The notes below the pieces were generated by a model. The model saw only the letters and a list, made by a program, of their open reading frames with translations, was not told where the DNA came from and made no database searches. A program made the position numbers and the translations under genes. Below are positions 1-8,869 of a stretch of 56,840 nt of DNA, in pieces. The stretch comes from a virus. Numbering within the stretch: the stretch's first letter is position 1; each line of letters begins with the position of its first letter. The DNA lies in IMG/VR virus record IMGVR_UViG_3300025120_014829, positions 1 to 56,840 of that record. The stretch is one strand, 5' to 3'.

Positions 1-52
1 GATCGGTCTTTCTGACACCACTACTCTTGAATTTAAACTGCGAATGACCCAT
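1..52 (-). CDS. Partial CDS, possible baseplate protein (5' end only)
   Basis: Seventeen codons of a minus-strand gene run off the left edge. The ATG at 52 has an AGAGG ribosome-binding site (60-64) seven bases upstream. A second ATG at 57, in another frame, is only two bases from it and is less likely. The visible start is MGHSQFKFKSSGVRKTD. It follows the gp5-like gene on the same strand. Short N-termini with an FKSSG-type motif occur in small gp25-like baseplate wedge proteins of marine phages, but 17 residues cannot prove this. Confidence 0.45.
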   Translation of the reverse strand, partial: MGHSQFKFKSSGVRKTD

Positions 53-78
53 AACATAACCTCTTTAACCTATAAGTA

Positions 79-1626
79 TCACTCACCAAAAATTTTAGAC
101 GATGCTAATAATTCTACGTTAATTTTTGCGTCGATCAATCCATTAGCAACGCCTTCAACAGCGCTGGGCTCTCCAGCGATAGACCCTGGCAAGTTTTCGA
201 TGATAGAAATTAATCCATTAATTGTTTCTTTAAGCTTTGAATGAATTACATAGGGTTCAAGTGCATTTGAATCACTAGATCTTGATGTGAATTCAATAAC
301 GTTGTCATTTCCTGCATTAATTTTTATTTTTCCGTCATCATAAAACTTAGCAAAAGAGCCCCCAGATCTCGATGAAATAACAAGATCTTTCTCTGCAATC
401 AGTCGATTATGATGTGCATAACTAATTATACTCGGACCAAATTGTTCTTCACCACTTAAAAGGTCAAAATTAACACCAAAAACATTGTCAACATCACATC
501 GATTAGACATGTAAAGTCTTGCACCCACGTTAAGACTATCCAAAATTGTGTCATTTACTTCATTATTAAATGCACTTTCGTTTCGATATCTTATGTTGGC
601 CACTTTGTCATTTTCTATGTAATTGAAGATATCATTGTCGCCAGGCGAATTATTTCTAACAAAATTAACAGAATCAGTCCTTTGCTCGTCGCTACCGTTA
701 ATTTTGTTAATATCTTCTTTTTTTCTATATACAAAAAGATCAATAGCAGGAGAATTTGGCTTATTTCTTCCAATCTCACTTGGTCCTACTGTTGATAAAC
801 TTGCATCATCCAAAGATAGGTCTGTTACAGGAGTGAACTTTTCAGTCGTAATGTGTAAACCAGCATTATTTGAGCCTTGCAGTAACAAGTCACCACAGTC
901 TCTTGCTATTCTTGGAACCGGTTCTCCAGTAAACTCTTGACGGTATGAAAATGAATTTAAATACAACTCATTGAAAGTATTTTTTAAATTACCTACGTTG
1001 TCATCAATTTCAGTTGCATTCCCATTAGATACACACTTTTCTAGATCATCAGGCGACACATTTCTTGCACCTTGATTTACTCCAAATATATTTACTACGT
1101 CTTCAGTTGCGACTAGTCTTTCAAGGTGTGTGTAATTAGGATCATCGACCTGTATTGGACCGACTTTGCGGCACATCCAATAAAACATTCTACCCACACC
1201 CTTCACATTAGATGCTATGATCCAAACATATTCACCAGGTTTTACGGGTAACGACAAATGCGGCGGAAAAAACGGATAACACACAACAGGTTTACCACCA
1301 TCAAAAGACTCTCTATCATCAATGATGTTAGCGAAAAGAGAATTCATGGGCATAGTCTCTACCATCTGGTAATTATAAACACCTTTATTTCTCAACTCTT
1401 TTGTTTCTGGTATCACTTTTTTAGTTAGCAAGTCACCAACAGTTAATCCTGGTTCAACGTCAACTGTCTTACTCAAGAATTCGTATGGGTTTGAAATAAA
1501 CTCAGTCGCAATACCAGTATAAAAGTTGTATGTTGTAGGGTTTTCTATCTGCGTGTTTTCATTTTCTAACAAATTTAAACCAGCAAGTACGCCAATTGAG
1601 TTTTTTAAATCACGTTCTCGATACAA
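79..1626 (-). CDS. Baseplate hub/tail spike protein, T4 gp5-like
   Basis: A 515-residue protein. Around residues 110-160 there is an OB-fold-like segment with the motif YPFFPPHLSLPVKPGEYVW (117-135), typical of the N-terminal domain of gp5-like baseplate spikes. The C-terminal part is beta-rich (GSFAKFYDDGKIKI), as in spike shafts. No lysozyme domain was recognised, so this is probably a structural hub without the muramidase. The start is TTG (1626-1624), preceded at once by an in-frame stop and by a GGGGA ribosome-binding site. No ATG is available for about 85 codons, so the TTG is accepted. The gene follows the 115-residue gene at one base's distance, in a block with the late sigma factor. 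Confidence 0.7.
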   Translation of the reverse strand: MYRERDLKNSIGVLAGLNLLENENTQIENPTTYNFYTGIATEFISNPYEFLSKTVDVEPGLTVGDLLTKKVIPETKELRNKGVYNYQMVETMPMNSLFANIIDDRESFDGGKPVVCYPFFPPHLSLPVKPGEYVWIIASNVKGVGRMFYWMCRKVGPIQVDDPNYTHLERLVATEDVVNIFGVNQGARNVSPDDLEKCVSNGNATEIDDNVGNLKNTFNELYLNSFSYRQEFTGEPVPRIARDCGDLLLQGSNNAGLHITTEKFTPVTDLSLDDASLSTVGPSEIGRNKPNSPAIDLFVYRKKEDINKINGSDEQRTDSVNFVRNNSPGDNDIFNYIENDKVANIRYRNESAFNNEVNDTILDSLNVGARLYMSNRCDVDNVFGVNFDLLSGEEQFGPSIISYAHHNRLIAEKDLVISSRSGGSFAKFYDDGKIKINAGNDNVIEFTSRSSDSNALEPYVIHSKLKETINGLISIIENLPGSIAGEPSAVEGVANGLIDAKINVELLASSKIFGE

Positions 1627-1627
1627 A

Positions 1628-1975
1628 CTATTCCCCTATAGACTTAAATATGTCATCAGGTGAAACTGCATCATTTTTTTCTTGTTCTTTTGCAATTAAT
1701 TCTGCTAATTTTATTATTTGATCATTGCATTTTGACATTCGCTCTAAATACTTTGTCGCTAGTGTGCCGTAACTTGAGTGATTCGTTGGATTACCCGGTA
1801 TTGTTACAAGCAAATCATTAAGTAAGATTGAAGCGCTTTCTCTATCTTCTAAAGAATTTTGGTATGATTCTTTCCACAACATTTTCTTTTTATCTTCAGT
1901 ACTCTCAAGACCGTCCAATAAGTCAGAAAACTCTTTTATCTTATCGTCCTTATTGACCGACTTTTTTTTAGTCAT
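1628..1975 (-). CDS. Small helical phage protein, unassigned
   Basis: A 115-residue, highly charged, helical protein with a lysine-rich N-terminus. The central stretch (GNPTNHSSYGTLATKYLERM, then KCNDQIIKLAELIAKEQEK) is of the kind seen in small phage packaging or assembly proteins. A small-terminase-like role is only a guess from size, helical character and position. Its ATG overlaps the TGA of the sigma factor gene by four bases (ATGA), so the two are translationally coupled. The baseplate gene follows immediately. I recognise no catalytic motif. Confidence 0.6.
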   Translation of the reverse strand: MTKKKSVNKDDKIKEFSDLLDGLESTEDKKKMLWKESYQNSLEDRESASILLNDLLVTIPGNPTNHSSYGTLATKYLERMSKCNDQIIKLAELIAKEQEKNDAVSPDDIFKSIGE

Positions 1976-2724
1976 AATCCACCCATCCTAAACATTGATT
2001 TATATTCGTCGTTATTTTTAACTATCTCTCTAAAGTGTTTTCTCACATTTGACATTGCTACAGAAAGTTGTTTGGGATTAAGTCCGCTTATCTCTCGAAG
2101 GTAAACAAATATTGCGCGCTTATTTAAAAGCTCCAAGCTATCAATGTCTTTAAATAGTTTATGAACTGCTTTTACACATAGTTTTTCGTTATCATTGTTG
2201 ACTTTACATTCAATTACTTGAAGTATGTCAAACATTCTTTGTCGGTCTTCTTTTTGTACTAGGACAGATTCAGGTGATGGAACAAAATTATAACTTTCAA
2301 TTGTCAACTTGTCGCGGACGCTTAAACTCACATAATCCTCAATACTTACACTTCGTCTTGCATTCTTGTTTCTTTTATTAGATTGTATTATTAAGAAGTT
2401 TTTAGCGCAGACATTGAAGTATGAAAAAGCTTTAGATCCTTTACTCGGGTCAAACTTTTCAAGAGTTTCGTATAAGAAAGTGACACAATCAGTTTTTAAA
2501 TTCTGGAAAGTGTCTGGATCTCTGGCAAATCCATGAATAAAAATCAAGTTCTCAACTAATTTATTAAACGCAGGCCTGATTTTTTCGGAGTAAATTTTTT
2601 CTTTTTCGTTTCTACAAAGACATATCTGATATTGAACTATCGCTTCGTGCTCTTCTTTTCCAAAGTAAAGCTTATTTTTCTTACTAGCCTTTCTCTTGAC
2701 TGTCTTTTTCTTGTACCTCGCCAC
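1972..2724 (-). CDS. Late-transcription sigma factor, T4 gp55-like
   Basis: A 250-residue protein that would redirect host RNA polymerase to late promoters. A region-2-like core is visible at residues 89-110 (EKFDPSKGSKAFSYFNVCAKNF), the pattern of gp55-family sigma factors in T4-like marine phages. Near the C-terminus (about 208-231) a helix-turn-helix-like segment could be a reduced region 4. The N-terminus is very basic. The annotated start is GTG at 2724, inside the 3' end of the upstream membrane-protein gene (41-base overlap), with a weak ribosome-binding site, so the exact start is uncertain. Three TATAAATA candidates on the minus strand would be its natural targets. Confidence 0.75.
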   Translation of the reverse strand: MARYKKKTVKRKASKKNKLYFGKEEHEAIVQYQICLCRNEKEKIYSEKIRPAFNKLVENLIFIHGFARDPDTFQNLKTDCVTFLYETLEKFDPSKGSKAFSYFNVCAKNFLIIQSNKRNKNARRSVSIEDYVSLSVRDKLTIESYNFVPSPESVLVQKEDRQRMFDILQVIECKVNNDNEKLCVKAVHKLFKDIDSLELLNKRAIFVYLREISGLNPKQLSVAMSNVRKHFREIVKNNDEYKSMFRMGGL

Positions 2725-3013
2725 TTTTGATCCCTATATCTGTTGTTAGCCTATTGGCTATGTAGAGTATTGCGTTATGACACTCTTTTATATCCTGTAC
2801 AACCTGTCTTATTTCAACTGAATCGAAAAAGATAGGTTTTTTTAAAATTTCATTCATTTTCCCGTACTTAACATCAAGTATATCAAGCGATTCTTCAATC
2901 GCATCTTCAATGCCGACAATTACAAGCGAAAATTGGTAGAGTTTCCACCCAAGAACAACACATAAAATGCACAGTACGCAACACAAAGAAATAAGTATAA
3001 TATTTAATGTCAT
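2684..3013 (-). CDS. Small membrane protein
   Basis: A 109-residue protein with one N-terminal transmembrane helix (about residues 3-25, rich in L, I, V and C), followed by an acidic amphipathic region, probably cytoplasmic and partly coiled coil. Small single-pass proteins of this layout recur beside gp55 in marine T4-like phages, but their role is unknown. The ATG overlaps the stop of the upstream glycosyltransferase by one base (TAATG). Its 3' end overlaps the sigma factor gene. Confidence 0.65.
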   Translation of the reverse strand: MTLNIILISLCCVLCILCVVLGWKLYQFSLVIVGIEDAIEESLDILDVKYGKMNEILKKPIFFDSVEIRQVVQDIKECHNAILYIANRLTTDIGIKSGEVQEKDSQEKG

Positions 3014-4215
3014 TATTTAAACTTCTCTGAAAATAAGTCATTGTAAAGGTTTTTTACTGATGTACTACTGTAATCTGACCTTATTTTTTTCATCATTAGC
3101 CGTGCTGAACTTTTAGCATTAGCATAATCATCATATACTTTACGTACTTCTTTTTTGAAACTATGCTCGCTTGGGTTGGCCCACCTAAAACCTGTTTTAA
3201 ATATTCTGTCGTCAACTCTATTTTCATTAATTTCTATTAAATCATAATCTACAGCTCCAAAATTTTCTCGATCAAGAAACTCTAAATGGCCAGACCAATT
3301 GGTCGCTACAATAGGTAAACCTGCAACAGCAGCTTCAATAAGTGGTAGACCGTAACCTTCACCTCGAGTTGCAGTTGCGTACATTTTAACCTTAGTGTGA
3401 TTATATAATGCTGCTACTTCTTCTGAAGTCATGTTTCCGTGCAAAAAGTTTAATAGCTTTTCTTCTCTTCTGTAGCCTAGTTCAGATTTTAACTTTCTTA
3501 AGAAAACTTTGCACATTTTCTTATCTGCTGTTGTTCCTTTACCGAAGCTAGTTTTTAATATAACACCTACATCTTTTTCTTCTTTAAACTCTTCCAGCGT
3601 CCATTTTATTGTATTCACTAAATTTTTTCTATCTGAAAGAGGATCTTGGCTCGTTAAAGTACCTACAATCAGTACATTAAATGGTTCTTTAATTGCATCA
3701 AAACGATCATCGTTAAGTATCTTATCACACTTGCTTCGACTCATGATATCAGCATTATACCACTCAGGCACTACAGAGACAGGTTTCATTACGATACCTG
3801 ACCTTTTTAAGACATTTTTTGTAAAAGTTGATGGCACAACAATGTGGTCCATCTGGTTACAACATTTTACCCATTCAGGATTGCACCTATCAGTTTCTAC
3901 AAGTGCAGTAATTCCAACATTGTATTTTGCCGCTGTTGGATTCCATTCATCAGGTAATTGCACCTGGAACGACATGTCAAATATCTCGTTATTTGCTGGC
4001 TTTGAACATTGCATTATCTTGCCGATTAATCCGTTTTCTTCGTTCTCATCAAGTATCCATGAAGTCATTCCCCAATTTAAACACTCGACTGTTAACTCAA
4101 CGTCAGGTCTGCTATGCAACCAACTAAAAACTTGGCGTGAATGAACACCGTAACCGCTATTAGTTAGTAATGGTGCCCTAAGTAGGACTTTTTTCTTCGG
4201 TAGTTCACTAAACAT
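3013..4215 (-). CDS. Glycosyltransferase, GT4 family (GT-B fold)
   Basis: A 400-residue retaining glycosyltransferase. The N-terminal Rossmann domain contains the acceptor-side motif NSGYGVHSRQVF (19-30). The C-terminal nucleotide-sugar domain has the family signature TRGEGYGLPLIEAAVAGLP (283-301) with the paired glutamates, followed by ATNWSGH. It probably adds a sugar from a nucleotide donor to a glycan. The stop/start junction with the next GT4 gene overlaps by one base (4215), so the two are coupled. Donor and acceptor cannot be told from sequence. Confidence 0.85.
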   Translation of the reverse strand: MFSELPKKKVLLRAPLLTNSGYGVHSRQVFSWLHSRPDVELTVECLNWGMTSWILDENEENGLIGKIMQCSKPANNEIFDMSFQVQLPDEWNPTAAKYNVGITALVETDRCNPEWVKCCNQMDHIVVPSTFTKNVLKRSGIVMKPVSVVPEWYNADIMSRSKCDKILNDDRFDAIKEPFNVLIVGTLTSQDPLSDRKNLVNTIKWTLEEFKEEKDVGVILKTSFGKGTTADKKMCKVFLRKLKSELGYRREEKLLNFLHGNMTSEEVAALYNHTKVKMYATATRGEGYGLPLIEAAVAGLPIVATNWSGHLEFLDRENFGAVDYDLIEINENRVDDRIFKTGFRWANPSEHSFKKEVRKVYDDYANAKSSARLMMKKIRSDYSSTSVKNLYNDLFSEKFK

Positions 4216-5474
4216 TAAATCTCCTCAATAGTCCAGCTGTGTTTTGTATCTTTAAAATCATTGATTGCCTTTAGCATTGTGTCATGCCACATGTCGATCG
4301 TCTTCTGGTATGCAAATTCGTTCTTTGCGTAATCTTGAACTTTCTTTTGCAGGCCGGTCCATTGCTTAGAATCGCTTTTTTTAGAGTACAACTCCATAAT
4401 TGCTTTCGCAATATTGTTATTTGAAACATAATCTTCATAAATATAAGGAACACTCTGACTCCCTACTAAAGTTTTCAAATCTACATCAATTGCCACTCCG
4501 TTATGAGAATTGTCTCGATGATCAACGACTTGTCTGGTCAGACCGCCAGTTTTCGGAGCGATAATAGGTGTTCCAGTCATCATAGATTCAAGTGTTGATA
4601 GTCCGAAACCTTCAGCATAAGATGTATTGATGCAAAAGTCAGAAATATTATATAAAACATTCATCTTTTCAAATTCAATTCTGTCCCTTGAAAAGACTAC
4701 ACTTTCATGAACACCAAGCATCTCTGACACTTTAAACAAATTAGGGCCTTCATTGTCTAGAGGCTCCGTGTGCATTATTAACGTTGCGTTTCTATGACCT
4801 TTGCTTTCTTCTAAATTATCTAAGAAAATCTTCCAAGACTCGAGCAAATCAGCCGGTCTTTTTCTCTTTGCATTTCTATTCACCCATATTCCAACAAAAT
4901 TATCTTTTTTGTCTTCACCCAATATTGTTATTTTATGACGTAAAATATCTGACTTTTTCATTTTATAAAACATGTTATCAGGCAATGAGTGAGGAATAAA
5001 GTTTGTCTTTTCCGGGAAGTGCTCTTTTAACATTGTATATGTCATATGGCTGTGACAATTAATTAAATCAGTTGCTTCATAGTAACTACTGTTAAACTTA
5101 GGATATGGATAATTATCCCATACGTGCCACCAAACTATTGGGCATATCTTCCTGATTTCATCTTCCATATCAAAAAGCCACACAAAAAATCGTGGATCTG
5201 TGAAGATAAAAAGTGCATCTGGTTTTTCAGTTGCTAGCGTTACTCTAATTAAGTCCGGATTACCAAAACCATCTATGGGTTTTATGATAAAATCATCGTT
5301 AACAACGACTGTTCTATAGTCTTCATGTTTAAGCGCTGCACCAAATTGTCTAAAAGACCATTTTCCCTTCTTGAGCAAACCTTCCAAGAGGTGCCTTGTT
5401 TGTGTTCCCACACCACTTGTTGAGAGTGCGTGGTCTGACAAAACTAAAATTTTAAATTTGCCGTCTTCTGTCAT
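4215..5474 (-). CDS. Glycosyltransferase, GT4 family (GT-B fold)
   Basis: A 419-residue GT4 enzyme. The N-terminal domain begins with a strand and a glycine loop (STSGVGTQTRHLLEGL, 18-33). The donor domain has NTSYAEGFGLSTLESMMTGT (283-302) with the E-x7-E pair and then APKTGG. A WWHVWDNYPYP motif (115-125) marks the acceptor side. It is the first gene after an 88-base gap (5475-5562) that contains a plausible promoter, so it may head the 3'-terminal transcription unit of the glycan cluster together with the 400-residue GT4, the small membrane protein and gp55. Confidence 0.85.
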   Translation of the reverse strand: MTEDGKFKILVLSDHALSTSGVGTQTRHLLEGLLKKGKWSFRQFGAALKHEDYRTVVVNDDFIIKPIDGFGNPDLIRVTLATEKPDALFIFTDPRFFVWLFDMEDEIRKICPIVWWHVWDNYPYPKFNSSYYEATDLINCHSHMTYTMLKEHFPEKTNFIPHSLPDNMFYKMKKSDILRHKITILGEDKKDNFVGIWVNRNAKRKRPADLLESWKIFLDNLEESKGHRNATLIMHTEPLDNEGPNLFKVSEMLGVHESVVFSRDRIEFEKMNVLYNISDFCINTSYAEGFGLSTLESMMTGTPIIAPKTGGLTRQVVDHRDNSHNGVAIDVDLKTLVGSQSVPYIYEDYVSNNNIAKAIMELYSKKSDSKQWTGLQKKVQDYAKNEFAYQKTIDMWHDTMLKAINDFKDTKHSWTIEEI

Positions 5475-5562
5475 TAATTCACCTTGTAATATTCATTATT
5501 CTGTATGTAGAATACCTTTCTTGTTCATTATTTTATACATTAACGTGTACATGTAAACAAAA
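5475..5562 (-). promoter_or_regulatory. Intergenic gap with candidate promoter
   Basis: An 88-base gap upstream of the 419-residue glycosyltransferase. Read on the minus strand it contains TTGTTT, 17 bases, then TATAAA, and an AAGGTG ribosome-binding site before the ATG at 5474. This is consistent with a sigma-70-type promoter, but in AT-rich DNA such matches are common. Confidence 0.3.
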
Positions 5563-6402
5563 TTATGTACAGTGTGTTGTCTGATAAAATTGGCAAAACT
5601 TGCAACTATTTCTATTCTTTAAAGACAACCCCTTAGACACAGAACTGACCATACTTCTCATAAGCTTTACACCTTTTTCATAAGTTTTAGGACCTACTGA
5701 CACTTTGACCAGTTCACAGACTCTTCCTTTTTTTCCACCTCTTTTTAGCAAAACAAAGCCGCACCGAACATCTTTGAGATCAATATTATGCTTTTTAGCC
5801 CAAAAGTGTTTGTACAAAATCAATTGTGCCGTCATACCCAGGTCCTGCTTTTTATCTCTTCGCCAGCCCCAAGCACCCGCTGTTTTCCAGTCAATTATCC
5901 AATACTCATGTCCCTTACCACGTTTTTTTGGAACTTTAAGTACACCATCGATAAAACCCTTAAAGCTTAATGGGATCTTTATATCATCAATTACTTCATA
6001 AAGCTTTTCCTCTGCCTCAAAACATTCCCAACCGGGGAGTTCTTTGTCTAAAAAGTCTAGAACTTCATCCCACATATTGTTTGCCCAAGTTTCCCAAACA
6101 CCTACGGGTTCGTGTTTGTACCATCCGGGTTGCTTTGTATACCACTCTTCGTTCTCATATCCAGCTTTCTGCCACTCTTCTTTCATCACCCCTATTATTT
6201 TATCACGGTCGACATGTCGTGTTTCTAGAAGTGTTTCACAACCTTCGTGGACTGCTGTTCCAAAATGAAGATAAGGTGATGGTTCGAAAGTGTCAATCTT
6301 GTCAATGTAGACTAATTTGTGCCTGTATGGGCACTCTTTCCATTGTTTTATTTCAGAAAAAGATATGTGAGGTTTTCCTGTCGGGAATAAGTCAGTGCTC
6401 AT
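5563..6402 (-). CDS. Cas4/RecB-like PD-(D/E)XK nuclease with Fe-S cysteines
   Basis: A 279-residue single-domain nuclease of the PF12705 type. Visible elements are the N-terminal SFSEIKQWKECPYRHKL with Cys24, FGTAVHEG (47-54), catalytic Asp152 (GFIDGV), the IDWKT motif (Asp171, Lys173), Gln193 in the QLILYKHF helix, and a C-terminal CKFCQFYQTTHC (Cys267, 270, 278). The four cysteines match the split Fe-S arrangement of Cas4 and AddB nucleases. It probably acts as an exonuclease in phage recombination or host DNA degradation. No cas1/cas2 or CRISPR array is nearby, so a spacer-acquisition role is not supported. Confidence 0.8.
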   Translation of the reverse strand: MSTDLFPTGKPHISFSEIKQWKECPYRHKLVYIDKIDTFEPSPYLHFGTAVHEGCETLLETRHVDRDKIIGVMKEEWQKAGYENEEWYTKQPGWYKHEPVGVWETWANNMWDEVLDFLDKELPGWECFEAEEKLYEVIDDIKIPLSFKGFIDGVLKVPKKRGKGHEYWIIDWKTAGAWGWRRDKKQDLGMTAQLILYKHFWAKKHNIDLKDVRCGFVLLKRGGKKGRVCELVKVSVGPKTYEKGVKLMRSMVSSVSKGLSLKNRNSCKFCQFYQTTHCT

Positions 6403-6461
6403 TTTTTCACCATTTTGTTAGAGTTGTATTAATACTACACAGAATATATCGTTTTTACACA

Positions 6462-6635
6462 CTATAGCTTGTTATACTCATCTTCTAACTTTTCAATATC
6501 ACTCATGAGTAAAGAGTATTTTCTTATATTTCCATTCCTCTGATACTCGATTGCTTGTTTATAAGTTGTATCGATTTGCTTCTTAAGTCTTGACTTCTTG
6601 TCGCCGAATATCAAACTAATAATTTTTTTAAACAT
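6462..6635 (-). CDS. Small DUF6435/Lacal_2735-like protein
   Basis: A 57-residue ORF, ATG at 6635 and TAG at 6462. It starts MFKKIISLIFGDKKSRLKKQ and continues with QAIEYQRNGNIRKYS and a final acidic helix. The layout of a short hydrophobic start, then K/E-rich helices with a QRxGxIxxY motif, matches the small DUF6435 (Lacal_2735) family. Function unknown. It lies between the nuclease and the cytidylyltransferase, on the same strand as both. Confidence 0.6.
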   Translation of the reverse strand: MFKKIISLIFGDKKSRLKKQIDTTYKQAIEYQRNGNIRKYSLLMSDIEKLEDEYNKL

Positions 6636-6640
6636 ATTAT

Positions 6641-7078
6641 TTAACCTTTGTTTTGTGCTAACATTTGTTCCATTATCTTATTTTTTAAATCAGTAAGTGA
6701 ATATACATGATCTCTTTTGTGAAAATAAACAGATTTTAAATCTCTCATTTCTAAATATTTTCCAGTATAATCTATGTTTTTGTAGTCTGTACCAATGATT
6801 CTAACATCCCAATCTGTTGTTTCTAATAGACACAGAAGTTCTTGTTCTGTATTGTAATGCAAAACATCATCGACATATTTAATTGATCTTAGGATGTATT
6901 CTCTTTCTTCTACTGTTTGAACTGGTTTACATTTATACGGTCTTTCTATTGTTGGGTCGCCCTGTAAAGCTACAACAAGATAGTTACATGCGTTAGACTT
7001 TGCGTCTTCAAATAGTCTTACGTATCCCGGATGAATAACATCAAAGTTTCCTGCGACTATTCCAACTTTCTTAGTCAT
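6641..7078 (-). CDS. Cytidylyltransferase-like nucleotidyltransferase
   Basis: A 145-residue nucleotidyltransferase of the TagD/RfaE-C fold. It shows the N-terminal GNFDVIHPGY motif and a KYVDDVLHY segment. Such enzymes activate a sugar or polyol phosphate with CTP or ATP. The usual HxGH signature here reads HPGY: the second His is Tyr, which is unusual and could alter catalysis. A shorter loop replaces the family's typical C-terminal ISSTxIR-like motif. The ATG at 7078 overlaps the 3' end of the dehydrogenase gene (ATGACTAA). An in-frame GTG one codon earlier is possible but less likely. Confidence 0.7.
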   Translation of the reverse strand: MTKKVGIVAGNFDVIHPGYVRLFEDAKSNACNYLVVALQGDPTIERPYKCKPVQTVEEREYILRSIKYVDDVLHYNTEQELLCLLETTDWDVRIIGTDYKNIDYTGKYLEMRDLKSVYFHKRDHVYSLTDLKNKIMEQMLAQNKG

Positions 7079-7943
7079 CACTTACTGCCCTGCCTTTCAT
7101 CTCTTCCCAGTCCTTATTCTTTCTAACTAAATTATTGTAGTTTTCAACTTCACGTAAAAAAGTTGCTGAATGTTGTACTTTATTATCTGTACCGAATTTT
7201 ACCATTGCTGCTAAATCTTTTGGAAAACAGTGACCGCCAAATCCTCTGTCTCCATCAGGACCTGGAACCATCATATGACTATTACCAATACGTGGGTCGA
7301 GTAAAGCTAATTCTTTGACGGTATTGTATTCTAAATTAGCTGAACTACACACATCATACATCTGATTTGCAAAAATAACTTTTGTCGCCAAAAAACAATT
7401 GATGAAATATTTACACATTTCTGCTTCATCAGAGTTAACTACATGTATTAGTGTTTTTTCTTTAAAAACTTTTCTAAACATTCTTTCAACTTTTTCACCT
7501 TCAAGTCTCACTCGTGTATTATCATATTCAGGGACACCAACAATAATTCTATTTTGATTTTTAAAATCTTCAAATGAGTTTGCTTCTGTTAAAAATTCAG
7601 GACTAAATAAAACAGTCATATCTTTGTACTTTTTATTAATTCTTTTAGTTGTTCCTGGAGGTACAGTTGACTTAATAATTAACGTTGGAAATGCATCTGC
7701 ATGACAACATTCATTATATACGCCATCTATTACTGTTTCTAGTATTCTTGTATCACAACTCCCATTAATTCTCATTGGCGTTGGAACACATATGAATACA
7801 ATATCTGACTTATTACAAACTTTCTCATGTGTACTATTGCACTTATTTTCATCTAAGTCAAAAGTTAATATTTTATAATGATTTTTTAAACCTTCTCTTA
7901 TTGCAGAGCCTACAAAGCCCTGGCCGATTATGCCTATATTCAT
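7071..7943 (-). CDS. UDP-glucose/GDP-mannose dehydrogenase family, short form
   Basis: A 290-residue NAD-dependent sugar-nucleotide dehydrogenase. It has the Rossmann motif GQGFVG (7-12), a STVPPGTT segment (92-99), and the catalytic cysteine in GGHCFPKD (Cys239). It would oxidise C6 of a nucleotide sugar to a uronate. Family members are usually 390-450 residues with a C-terminal substrate-binding domain. This protein ends just after the central dimerisation helix, so that domain is missing. Whether it is active, or has another substrate, is open. A full-length paralogue lies at 19745-20959. Confidence 0.8.
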   Translation of the reverse strand: MNIGIIGQGFVGSAIREGLKNHYKILTFDLDENKCNSTHEKVCNKSDIVFICVPTPMRINGSCDTRILETVIDGVYNECCHADAFPTLIIKSTVPPGTTKRINKKYKDMTVLFSPEFLTEANSFEDFKNQNRIIVGVPEYDNTRVRLEGEKVERMFRKVFKEKTLIHVVNSDEAEMCKYFINCFLATKVIFANQMYDVCSSANLEYNTVKELALLDPRIGNSHMMVPGPDGDRGFGGHCFPKDLAAMVKFGTDNKVQHSATFLREVENYNNLVRKNKDWEEMKGRAVSDD

Positions 7944-7954
7944 TTTTATTTCTC

Positions 7955-8869
7955 CTAATAGCTAGATATCGTCTCTTCCAAAGTAAACTTTGGTGACCAT
8001 CCTAAATCTTTTGTAGTCTCGCTTATGTCTGCTAAAGTTTCCTTAACCTCTGCTGGGCGTGAAGGAATTACATCTCTTTTACCGCCAATCATATCTGCTA
8101 TTTCTATCATTGAATGATTCTTTCCTGTTCCGACATTGTAAATGCCAAACGGTATATCAACAGTTGATGATTTCATTGCAAGAATATTTGCTTCCACAAC
8201 ATCATCAATATATGTAAAATCTCTTCTTTGGGTTCCAGGTGCAACTATGGTCATAAATTCATTATTCTTGCTTTGTCGCTTAAATAATCCAACCACTGGA
8301 GCATATTCTCCTTTAATAGGTTCCCTAGGTCCATATACATTAAAGTACCTAAGTGTAATGCTAGGTAATCCATAAAGCTGGTTGTATAGTTTAAACACTT
8401 GTTCACCCATCCATTTTGACATTGAGTATGGATTTAAGCAATCAGCAGGCATGTTCGGGGAAAACGGTATTGAATTCTGTCGTCCGTAAAGTGATGACGT
8501 ACCTGAATATATTACGCGCTTTACGCAATTCAACCTGGACCATTCTAGGACTCTCTGTGTACCTACTACGTTGACTTCAAAACATGACCCGGGTGAACTG
8601 ATTGTTGGTTGGATTCTACTTCTAGCAGCTAAGTGAAAGACATAGTCTATAGGTTTTCCATTATCCCCGCCAAAGCAGTAACTACAATCATCTTTGGAGA
8701 CATCTAATTTATAATAACGTGCTTTTTTATTGTAATAAAAGTTTTCATTTTCGGCGGCTGATTCGTCATCAATTACCTTGACGTTATGACCTAACTCAAT
8801 AAGCCGATCAACTATGTGTGATCCAATGAAACCACAACCACCCGTCACTAAACAGTTATAAGAAGTCAT
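7955..8869 (-). CDS. NAD-dependent sugar epimerase/dehydratase
   Basis: About 304 residues of the extended SDR family: TGGCGFIGSH nucleotide-binding motif at the N-terminus, then the catalytic YSMSK (Tyr/Lys) with the upstream SGTSSLYG serine strand, and a substrate domain with FNVYGPRE. It converts a nucleotide-diphosphate sugar, probably as a UDP-glucose 4-epimerase or a related enzyme. I prefer the ATG at 8869: it overlaps the upstream stop as ATGA and has GAGGAG five to six bases before it. An ATG at 8884 would add five residues. Confidence 0.85.
   Translation of the reverse strand: MTSYNCLVTGGCGFIGSHIVDRLIELGHNVKVIDDESAAENENFYYNKKARYYKLDVSKDDCSYCFGGDNGKPIDYVFHLAARSRIQPTISSPGSCFEVNVVGTQRVLEWSRLNCVKRVIYSGTSSLYGRQNSIPFSPNMPADCLNPYSMSKWMGEQVFKLYNQLYGLPSITLRYFNVYGPREPIKGEYAPVVGLFKRQSKNNEFMTIVAPGTQRRDFTYIDDVVEANILAMKSSTVDIPFGIYNVGTGKNHSMIEIADMIGGKRDVIPSRPAEVKETLADISETTKDLGWSPKFTLEETISSY

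Noticed and set aside
44-244. Short plus-strand open frames at the left edge and over many minus-strand genes
   Set aside because: They lie opposite convincing genes, have no ribosome-binding sites and no family features.
5563-6402. Cas4-like nuclease as part of a CRISPR-Cas system
   Set aside because: No cas1, cas2 or repeat array nearby. Cas4-like nucleases are common in phage recombination.
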